Source: Clostridia bacterium (GTDB lineage: Bacteria; Bacillota; Clostridia; Oscillospirales; Acutalibacteraceae). Taken from it: a stretch of 5,381 nt of DNA. The notes under the pieces were generated by a model, which worked only from the letters and a program-made list of their open reading frames with translations, did no database searches and was not told the origin of the DNA. Numbering within the stretch: position 1 is the first letter of the stretch; each line of letters begins with the position of its first letter. The stretch spans positions 1 through 5,381 of the forward strand of contig CAAEVU010000280.1 in NCBI GenBank assembly GCA_900759575.1, read 5' to 3'. Shown one piece after another: positions 1-4,810 of this stretch. The position numbers were made by a program, and so were the translations under genes.

Positions 1-821
1 ACAGAGGATAGTCTCCGAGCGCTTCGACGGTCAACATCATACATGACCAAGAGACGATGATCTGTAGGGAAAGAGTCCGGAATCTGGGGGGAGACAATTG
101 GGCCGCAATCACACAGTCCAGGGTCGTTTGTAAGGGTTAGCGCTTGAAGCACCTTCAGAAGGGAGGCACGCTGGATCTCATCTGGGCAAATGAGATTGTG
201 TACAATAGGGGGCACATCTGCAAAGTATAGGCGGATCTGGACATCGAGGGCGACCAGGAGGGGAGACCACACCCAAGGCTTCTTGGTAAGAAGAGCAGAA
301 AGTTTCTGTTCGTCCGCAGGAGGGCAGGTCTTTCGGCTGGCCTTCAAAGTCTGTTTGGCAGGAGTTTGAATCTTGATCTCTTTCAACTTCAACTTTTGCT
401 TTTGATGGCGGCTCAGATCGTCTGCCATGGCGAGGCAAAGAGTTACCTGCTTGCGACCAAGGTTGATGTTCGGGAGCGAGCGGAGTGTCTCACGACAGTT
501 GGATGGCAGGAAAAAAATATGCCGGATCCGATTCAGGTCGAGGTGAAGAATATCTCCAAGAATGGTTTCGGTGCCATGAAAGATAGCTACCCGGTTTCCC
601 CATGAGGCGATCAAGGGAACGGAAGTTTTATTTTTATACTTGGAGATTTTGGCGCTCTCAGACACCCAGTTCGGCATTTTTAAAAATGCTTTCTTCAAGG
701 TGTGGTGCATCTTTTTGGATATTTTGCACTGACCGAGAAAAAGTATCCCATGACAGTTCCGAGCTTGCGCATGTTGCTGCAAGGTAGTGGCAATATCGTG
801 CCAGGCATAACCATAATCCAT
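1..821 (-). CDS. Uncharacterised element protein, C-terminus beyond window edge
   Basis: Reading the minus strand from the ATG at 821-819 gives 273 sense codons with no stop before the window edge, so this is a real but truncated gene. It begins MDYGYAWHDIATTLQQHAQA. An in-frame stop (825-827) lies just upstream, making this ATG the first possible start, and an AAAGGA ribosome binding site (832-837) sits 10 bases before it. The product is soluble-looking and basic, with a lysine-rich middle (KQKLKLKEIK) and scattered cysteines. I see no signal peptide, membrane helix or known motif. It starts 34 bases downstream of the recombinase stop on the same strand, so the two are probably co-transcribed. 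I do not recognise the family. A role as an accessory factor for the recombinase is only a guess from position. Confidence 0.72.
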   Translation of the reverse strand, partial: MDYGYAWHDIATTLQQHAQARNCHGILFLGQCKISKKMHHTLKKAFLKMPNWVSESAKISKYKNKTSVPLIASWGNRVAIFHGTETILGDILHLDLNRIRHIFFLPSNCRETLRSLPNINLGRKQVTLCLAMADDLSRHQKQKLKLKEIKIQTPAKQTLKASRKTCPPADEQKLSALLTKKPWVWSPLLVALDVQIRLYFADVPPIVHNLICPDEIQRASLLKVLQALTLTNDPGLCDCGPIVSPQIPDSFPTDHRLLVMYDVDRRSARRLSS

Positions 822-842
822 GGTTTATCATTCCTTTCGTTT

Positions 843-873
843 GGGGACCAGGCACTCAAAGGTCCTGGTCCCC
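843..873 (-). other. Intercistronic GC-rich hairpin enclosing the recombinase stop codon
   Basis: The arms at 843-852 (GGGGACCAGG) and 864-873 (CCTGGTCCCC) are perfect 10-base complements with an 11-base loop. The recombinase TGA (858-856) lies in the loop. In the minus-strand mRNA the stem is followed by AAACGAAAGGA, the ribosome binding region of the next gene, rather than by a U-tract, so a classical intrinsic terminator in that direction is unlikely. Partial attenuation, or mRNA stabilisation between the two cistrons, is more plausible. On the plus strand it is followed by a moderately T-rich stretch, but there is no plus-strand gene upstream for it to terminate. Confidence 0.5.
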
Positions 874-2493
874 GGTTTCTGTGTTTGTTTCGCGGGGGAG
901 GAGGGTACATGAGGTGACGGATGAAGTGTAGCTGAGACCAGAGCCGGTGCTTTCGACGGTCAGCCGGAAATAGATCGGCAGATCTCGGATGTAGAACAGG
1001 AAGGCATCTTCTTCGACAACGACCCGCTCGATCACTTCATCCAGAACATTGGGACCGCCGTTCAATTCTTCTTCGATCAAGCCTTGGATCTCTTGGTAAC
1101 GAGCAGCAGATGTCTGGACGACAGCCTGCAGTTGTTCAGCTTCAGAGCGCTGTGCTTCCAAACGTTTTAATTCAGCCTCAGAGCGAGCGGCTTGCCGTTG
1201 CCAGTCTTCCTTTGAGATGGTGCCGTCCAGATAGGCTTCCAAAGCGCGATCCCGTCTGGCTTGCTGGCGTTGGATAGCTTGGGCGATGCTTGCTCCTTGG
1301 TCGGGAACAGGGCTTTCCTCCTGACGCAGCTTCCGAAGGTCGGATAACAGTTCGGCAACGATCGATTCGTGATCCAGGGAAAGTTGAGATAGGACGTGCT
1401 TGGCACAAAGTTCTAACCACTGTCCGTTAAAGCCTCGCATGCTGCAAGTTGTCTTCTTCTGGGTCTTGCCGTAACAAGCGAACCAGCGATAAATCTGACC
1501 AGATGGACGGTGCTCCACTCTGGCGCGAAAGGACGAGCCACAGCAGCCGCAGCGGACCTTCCCGGAAAACCAATAGCGATTGGAAAAGCAATGCTTATCC
1601 TTTGTTAAATCATGTCTCCGTTTTAACTCAGATTGAGCTGCATCGAATGTCTCTTGGGAAATGATGGCCTCATGATGATCCTTCAGGAGCAACTGAGGTT
1701 CTGTGCCATCGTTTAGAACTTTCTTATGAGATAAGTAGTCAGTAGTGTAATACTTCTTCTGAAGAAGCGTTCCAGTGTACTTCTCGTTGCGCAAAATCCT
1801 GAGTATCGCCGTGGAGGACCACGCTTGGCCGGGACGGAGAGGGGGAAAAATCCCTGCCTTCGTTAATTCTTTGGCAATGACATAAGTCCCCTTGCGCTCG
1901 ACCAGAAATTTGTGATAAACTAACTTCACGACCTCTGCTTGCGTAGGGTCTACGACGAGAATGCCATCTTTTAATTGATAACCAAAGATACTATTATTGC
2001 CGAACACAACGCCGCGCTTCATGGCTTGCGCTTGCCCCCAACGGACACGTTCCGAAATTTTCCGCGATTCTTCTTGGGCGACGCTGGCCATGATGGTCAG
2101 TCGGAACTCGCCGTCGTTGTCCCTGGTGTCGATATTATCGTTGAGAAAGATCACACCGACACCCAGGGACTTCAACTCGCGGGTGACACTAAGGGTGTCC
2201 ACAGTGTTTCGGGCGAAGCGGGAGACCTCCTTGGTCAGGATCAAGTCGATTTTGCCCGCTCGGGCCAGTGAGAGCATGCGGTTGAACTCAGGGCGGCGTT
2301 TGGTCGAGGTTCCGGAAAGCCCTTCATCTGCGAAAATGCCAGCATTTTTCCATAATGGTTGTTGCGATATGTAGTTTTCAAAGAACACACGTTGGGCCGC
2401 CAGAGAGTGAAGTTGATCTTCGCGATCTGTGGAGACTCGAACGTAGGCGGCCACTTGCAGTGGATCAGCCGCGGATAAGTGCATCGAACTCAT
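856..2493 (-). CDS. Large serine recombinase (site-specific integrase/excisionase of the element)
   Basis: This 545-residue protein has the large serine recombinase layout. The N-terminal resolvase-type catalytic domain (about 13-155) contains YVRVST with the nucleophile Ser21 and catalytic Arg19, then SRFARN at 91-96 supplying Arg92 and Arg95. A Recombinase domain follows (about 165-275). A zinc ribbon has CGCC at 315-318 paired with Cys340 and Cys350. A charged, coiled-coil-like segment (about 400-475) precedes the C-terminal tail. Family members such as SpoIVCA of skin, TndX and TnpX cut and rejoin DNA at att sites through a phosphoserine intermediate, making 2-base staggered cuts. All key residues are present, so it is probably active. 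The ATG at 2493 has no clear ribosome binding site and lies inside an upstream small ORF, suggesting coupled translation; the ATG at 2484 or a GTG at about residue 14 are alternative starts. Length is normal for the family. Confidence 0.95.
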   Translation of the reverse strand: MSSMHLSAADPLQVAAYVRVSTDREDQLHSLAAQRVFFENYISQQPLWKNAGIFADEGLSGTSTKRRPEFNRMLSLARAGKIDLILTKEVSRFARNTVDTLSVTRELKSLGVGVIFLNDNIDTRDNDGEFRLTIMASVAQEESRKISERVRWGQAQAMKRGVVFGNNSIFGYQLKDGILVVDPTQAEVVKLVYHKFLVERKGTYVIAKELTKAGIFPPLRPGQAWSSTAILRILRNEKYTGTLLQKKYYTTDYLSHKKVLNDGTEPQLLLKDHHEAIISQETFDAAQSELKRRHDLTKDKHCFSNRYWFSGKVRCGCCGSSFRARVEHRPSGQIYRWFACYGKTQKKTTCSMRGFNGQWLELCAKHVLSQLSLDHESIVAELLSDLRKLRQEESPVPDQGASIAQAIQRQQARRDRALEAYLDGTISKEDWQRQAARSEAELKRLEAQRSEAEQLQAVVQTSAARYQEIQGLIEEELNGGPNVLDEVIERVVVEEDAFLFYIRDLPIYFRLTVESTGSGLSYTSSVTSCTLLPRETNTETGDQDL

Positions 2494-2560
2494 GGTGGGT
2501 GATGAGCTGAGCGCTCAGCAGCGCCCGCAAGAGGGCGAAGCGGATGGAACGGTTGCTCAT
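2465..2560 (-). CDS. 31-aa SHOCT-like small protein overlapping the recombinase start
   Basis: ATG at 2560-2558 opens 31 codons ending in TGA at 2467-2465. It is preceded by a consensus ribosome binding site (AAAGGAGG, plus-strand 2570-2577) at 9 bases, the strongest such site in the element. The peptide starts MSNRSIRFALLRALL, and its second half, AQLITHHEFDALIR, has the pattern of short SHOCT-type helical peptides (leucines, then G/Q-x-I-T-x-x-E-F). Clostridial serine recombinase genes often have a small ORF of this kind just upstream. It overlaps the recombinase reading frame by 29 bases in a different frame, so ribosomes finishing here could restart at the recombinase ATG. It may act as a short protein or simply as a translational leader. 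Family assignment is by eye and tentative. Confidence 0.6.
   Translation of the reverse strand: MSNRSIRFALLRALLSAQLITHHEFDALIRG
2506..2519. repeat. 14-bp perfect palindrome just upstream of the recombinase ATG
   Basis: GCTGAGCGCTCAGC reads the same on both strands and ends 13 bases before the recombinase start codon, inside the small ORF. As DNA it could bind a dimeric protein. As RNA it could form only a small hairpin that might influence restart at the recombinase ATG. It also encodes part of the small ORF, so it may be coincidental. Confidence 0.4.
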
Positions 2561-2569
2561 GATGGTTGG

Positions 2570-2577
2570 CCTCCTTT
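2570..2577 (-). promoter_or_regulatory. Consensus ribosome binding site for the small ORF and recombinase
   Basis: On the minus strand this reads AAAGGAGG, 9 bases before the small-ORF ATG at 2560. The recombinase ATG at 2493 lacks any such purine-rich site. This site therefore probably drives translation of both genes, and it supports treating the small ORF as real. Confidence 0.7.
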
Positions 2578-2767
2578 CAATGCTCGCCGATCGGTGTAAG
2601 CATATAATACATCAGCTTCCAGACAGAAACGAGACTGAATTAAAATTTTTTTAAATCTGAGAAAAACGCTGAATTTTCTATGGAATTTCTGGAATTTAGA
2701 CAGGAATTATTCTGATTTTACCAAATATCAAAGATTTCCAGAAAAGTATTTTAAAGGGGGGAATTGT
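2578..2767. promoter_or_regulatory. AT-rich divergent promoter/operator region
   Basis: This non-coding stretch separates the minus-strand recombinase operon from the plus-strand orphan gene, so it must hold promoters for both. Visible structure includes GAATT repeated at 2671, 2683, 2692 and 2704 (spacing 12, 9 and 12) and a 9-base inverted pair, TTTCTGGAA (2686-2694) with TTCCAGAAA (2736-2744). On the plus strand GCATATAATA (2600-2609) fits the -10 shape of mother-cell sigma factors E and K (gCATAnnnTa) and also contains a vegetative TATAAT, but I find no convincing -35 partner. The minus-strand promoter is not identifiable; TATTAT at the same place lacks a good -35. AAAGGGGGG immediately before 2768 is the likely ribosome binding site for the orphan gene. 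Confidence 0.5.
2671..2709 (+). repeat. Four GAATT-containing short repeats (iteron-like)
   Basis: GAATT occurs at 2671, 2683, 2692 and 2704; three copies are preceded by G and two extend to GGAATTT. The regular 9-12 base spacing places them roughly one helical turn apart, as operator or iteron arrays often are. The region is AT-rich, so part of this may be chance. Confidence 0.35.
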
Positions 2768-4276
2768 ATGTGGAAAGCCGCGGGGATGTATGAGCTGACC
2801 TTCCGGCCTCCTAATTTTATGCCTGAAAAGGAAGTTGAGTTTCAGCCGTATCTACAGCAGTATGAAAACCCGATGCTTGAACGATATGTTGAAACAGAGT
2901 ACTCGAAATTATCCGCAGTTGATGCTGTCTACGATAAAATCCAAGACCAAGAAAGGAAAAGTTCGGAATCAGAACTTGAACGTGTAGTGGCGGCGTTGCT
3001 GACAGACCGTCACTTGCTTTTTTCACAGGAACGTGAATGTGGAAACGAGGATTCGCGAGAGTCACGTCAGAGGTCTTGTATTCTGCGTGATTCAGAGTCA
3101 AAATATGAACCGAAGATTCGGTGTTCACTGTGTCGACCTTGGAAGGAGCAAGTTGAAGCATATCGAGAGTTTTCATTTGCTTCTTATCAGAAACTTCAGC
3201 CTATGCTAGAGATGTTTTTACATCCGCTCGAGGGGGATGGAGCAAAGCGTTTCGACAAACGCCCTAAAGAGCGAGGCTATGATGAAGAGGGATTTTACAG
3301 TGCGTTGAGCGACGCTTTTATGTCTTATTGGCACAAGAGAAAGGGGAAGGACTTACCTGAGCGAGATGAAGGGAACATAGAGGAAGCTGCTGCCTATTTC
3401 GCTTCTACCTATCAAAATAAAGTGTCTTACTACGTTGATCGTCCGGATGTTATTTTTCACCTCATTCGAGCGCCTCAAATGTTTGATTTTTTAAAAAAGC
3501 GATCTGCTCCGAAGAGGTATATTTTGAAAGCAATGGAGGTGCCGCTTTCTATTACAACGATAGAGCAAGATGGACTTCTCTTTCGTTCTCTTGTTGCAGC
3601 ATGTGCGCAAGAATGTCGGCGTGTGAATATCCCATTTCCGGAAGAAGAGTGGGGAGAGTTGTGGTCGGCTCTGGTCGAGCCGGGGATTCGATCCATGTCA
3701 TTCCGAAAGGAAGATCTGCTAACTTATGGAACGGCATTTAAAACACTGCTTGGGCGGAGTCAGGAGGCCCAAGAACGCAGGAAGGAGTTCAGTAATTGGT
3801 TAGATGAAAAGTTAAACGGTAAGAGAACGGCGTTCTTTGAAGCAATCTATAAAACGAGAGTAAATAAAGGTAATAAAACGGATAGGAAAACAAAGACGGG
3901 TAGGAAAATAAAGAAGGAAGTAAAATTTCAAGCCATTGAAAAGCGATACAAGCCTCTGTTTGTGTCACCTAAAACGAGTCAGAGTGCAGAGACAAAGTAT
4001 GAACAGCTAAATGCTTTTTACGAATTGTTTGGGTGGAACCAGGGGAGTATAGTTCCTCCAGAAGATAAAATCTCTGATGCGCTATATAAGAAAATAGAGG
4101 CAGCAGATCGTTATCCAACTAAGAAGAACGGCAAGGAAACGAAAAAGAAGTGGGCAGATCTTTATCGGTTGTTTTCAGAATGGTTGATGGTACAGAAATT
4201 CAGCCACGAAGCAACGATGAAACTCTTAGACTGCGTGAATATCCTACTCAAACGTATGCAAACAGAGACGACATGA
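2768..4276 (+). CDS. Orphan 502-aa element protein of unknown function
   Basis: A complete 502-codon reading frame with a plausible ribosome binding site (AAAGGGGGG ending 6 bases before the ATG). An in-frame ATG at 2786 is an alternative start. I do not recognise the family. The product looks soluble and strongly charged, without a signal peptide or membrane helices. A lone CSLC pair lies near residue 119. A very basic segment at about 361-388 includes a tandem hexapeptide, TDRKTK-TGRKIK (371-382), which looks like a flexible nucleic-acid-binding linker. The C-terminal part (about 400-502) is predicted by eye to be helical and rich in aromatics. G+C is low compared with dpaA, and the gene reads toward the dpaA junction and ends in a hairpin. 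It is divergent from the recombinase. Position next to the element end could suit a recombination or regulatory factor, or cargo, but nothing in the sequence decides this. Confidence 0.8.
   Translation: MWKAAGMYELTFRPPNFMPEKEVEFQPYLQQYENPMLERYVETEYSKLSAVDAVYDKIQDQERKSSESELERVVAALLTDRHLLFSQERECGNEDSRESRQRSCILRDSESKYEPKIRCSLCRPWKEQVEAYREFSFASYQKLQPMLEMFLHPLEGDGAKRFDKRPKERGYDEEGFYSALSDAFMSYWHKRKGKDLPERDEGNIEEAAAYFASTYQNKVSYYVDRPDVIFHLIRAPQMFDFLKKRSAPKRYILKAMEVPLSITTIEQDGLLFRSLVAACAQECRRVNIPFPEEEWGELWSALVEPGIRSMSFRKEDLLTYGTAFKTLLGRSQEAQERRKEFSNWLDEKLNGKRTAFFEAIYKTRVNKGNKTDRKTKTGRKIKKEVKFQAIEKRYKPLFVSPKTSQSAETKYEQLNAFYELFGWNQGSIVPPEDKISDALYKKIEAADRYPTKKNGKETKKKWADLYRLFSEWLMVQKFSHEATMKLLDCVNILLKRMQTETT
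3878..3914 (+). repeat. 18-bp tandem duplication in the orphan gene
   Basis: ACGGATAGGAAAACAAAGA is followed at an 18-base period by ACGGGTAGGAAAATAAAGA, differing at two positions. It encodes the paired hexapeptides TDRKTK and TGRKIK in the basic linker. In-frame expansion suggests a tolerant, flexible segment. Confidence 0.6.
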
Positions 4277-4305
4277 GCACACGCTCATGCCGTCTCTGTT
4301 TGCAT
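4256..4305. terminator. Near-perfect 23-bp hairpin at the element's right end
   Basis: The arms 4256-4278 and 4283-4305 pair at 22 of 23 positions around a 4-base ACAC loop; the single exception is A:C at 4271/4290. Each outer arm reads ATGCAAACAGAGACG going inward. The stop codon of the orphan gene (4274-4276) lies in the left arm. No T-tract follows on either strand, so a Rho-independent terminator is only one reading. It might insulate element and host transcription, protect mRNA ends, or be a DNA-level site near the recombination junction. Confidence 0.55.
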
Positions 4306-4323
4306 GGTACGACCACTACAGCG
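4306..4323. other. Element/dpaA junction, probable attR-type recombination site
   Basis: DpaA homology on the right starts at ALPTAEGA (GCG at 4321). The three codons before it read ACC ACT ACA (TTT), where intact DpaA proteins have a conserved Asn before this motif (for example N-S-I-P-T-V-E-G in B. subtilis SpoVFA, from memory). Identity with the host gene is therefore lost in the codon just before 4321. Large serine recombinases need only a 2-base identical core, so no long direct repeat is expected. The exact crossover dinucleotide cannot be fixed without the left junction. Confidence 0.5.
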
Positions 4324-4806
4324 CTCCCCACGGCGGAGGGCGCGGTGCAGGTGGCCATGGAGGAGCTGCCCATCACGCTCCACAGCGCCAGGGTCCTCAT
4401 CCTGGGCTTTGGCCGGGTGGGAAAGCTCACCGCCCACCGGATGGGGGCCTTGGGGGCGAAGGTCACGGTCTCGGCCCAGTCCTATGAGGACCTGGCCTGG
4501 GCGGCGGCCTACGGCTACGAGACGGATCGGCTGGAAGACCTGGCCTGGGAGCTGGGGGGCTTTGATCTCGTTGTGAACACGATTCCCGCCCCAGTGCTGG
4601 ACGAACGGCGGCTGCGCTGGGTGGCCCCAGGGGCGTTTTTGCTGGACCTGGCTTCCGCTCCCGGCGGGATCGACCGAGCGGCGGCCCAGCGGCGCAACTT
4701 GCAAGTCTTGCAGGCCCCCGGTCTGCCGGGACGGGTGGCCCCGGTGACGGCGGCGGCTGCCATCCGGGACGCCGTGTATCATATTTTATGGGAACAGGAG
4801 GCATAA
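4321..4806 (+). CDS. dpaA: Dipicolinate synthase subunit A, C-terminal part only (interrupted dpaA/spoVFA)
   Basis: DpaA is the NAD(P)-binding subunit of dipicolinate synthase, which with DpaB converts the lysine-pathway intermediate dihydroxytetrahydrodipicolinate to dipicolinic acid in the sporulating mother cell. The 161 residues here match its C-terminal domain: PTAEGA at the start, the Rossmann glycine loop GFGRVG (4405-4422), then NTIPAPVL, DLASAPGG and the near-terminal APGLPGRVAP. All align by eye with B. subtilis SpoVFA. Full-length proteins have about 295-300 residues, so the N-terminal domain is missing. The frame stays open upstream to 4150 through unrelated DNA, including an ATG at 4273 that overlaps the previous stop, but those residues are not DpaA-like. 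The gene ends 4 bases before dpaB. It is either a dead remnant or half of a gene rejoined by excision. Confidence 0.92.
   Translation, partial: ALPTAEGAVQVAMEELPITLHSARVLILGFGRVGKLTAHRMGALGAKVTVSAQSYEDLAWAAAYGYETDRLEDLAWELGGFDLVVNTIPAPVLDERRLRWVAPGAFLLDLASAPGGIDRAAAQRRNLQVLQAPGLPGRVAPVTAAAAIRDAVYHILWEQEA
4796..4801 (+). promoter_or_regulatory. Ribosome binding site of dpaB
   Basis: AGGAGG lies within the last codons of dpaA, 9 bases before the dpaB ATG at 4811. It supports that start and tight dpaA-dpaB translational coupling. Confidence 0.75.
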
Positions 4807-4810
4807 CGCC

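Larger units (their letters stand above)
1..4320. mobile_element. Right-hand part of an integrated serine-recombinase element interrupting dpaA (left end outside window)
   Basis: Everything left of the dpaA fragment looks like acquired DNA: a large serine recombinase, a small overlapping ORF and two proteins I do not recognise. The host gene dpaA begins abruptly inside its coding sequence at about 4321, so the element's right boundary lies close to 4306-4323. Composition also changes there: a hand count gives 24 of 60 G/C over 4081-4140 against 42 of 60 over 4381-4440. The recombinase lies about 1.8 kb from the boundary, consistent with skin-like elements, where the integrase gene sits near an end. 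The left boundary and the 5' half of dpaA are not visible, so total size and cargo are unknown. It could instead be the end of an integrative conjugative element or prophage, since all of these can use this recombinase family. Confidence 0.75.

Noticed and set aside
178..917. Short plus- and minus-strand frames in the first 0.9 kb
   Set aside because: They overlap the continuous 273-codon minus-strand frame from 821 and show low-complexity translations.
15..955. TTCGACGGTCA shared by 23-33 and about 952-962 as a functional direct repeat
   Set aside because: Only 11 bases long, lying in coding sequence with no supporting context; likely chance.
1167..2374. Short frames on both strands inside the recombinase gene
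   Set aside because: Shadows of the recombinase, whose domains and catalytic residues are complete.
2817..3737. Minus-strand frames inside the orphan gene
   Set aside because: Shorter than and antisense to the 502-codon frame, without convincing ribosome binding sites.
4256..4305. The 50-base palindrome as the recombinase att site itself
   Set aside because: An integrated junction should be a hybrid of two different half-sites and so not near-perfectly palindromic; host homology also begins 15 bases further right.
4150..4320. Open frame 4150-4806 taken as one 218-aa gene
   Set aside because: The first ~57 codons overlap the orphan gene in another frame and have no DpaA resemblance; only 4321 onward is DpaA.
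4285..4804. Long minus-strand open frames antisense to dpaA
   Set aside because: Arg/Pro/Gly-rich translations are typical of shadows in G+C-rich coding DNA; the dpaA motifs fix the plus strand.
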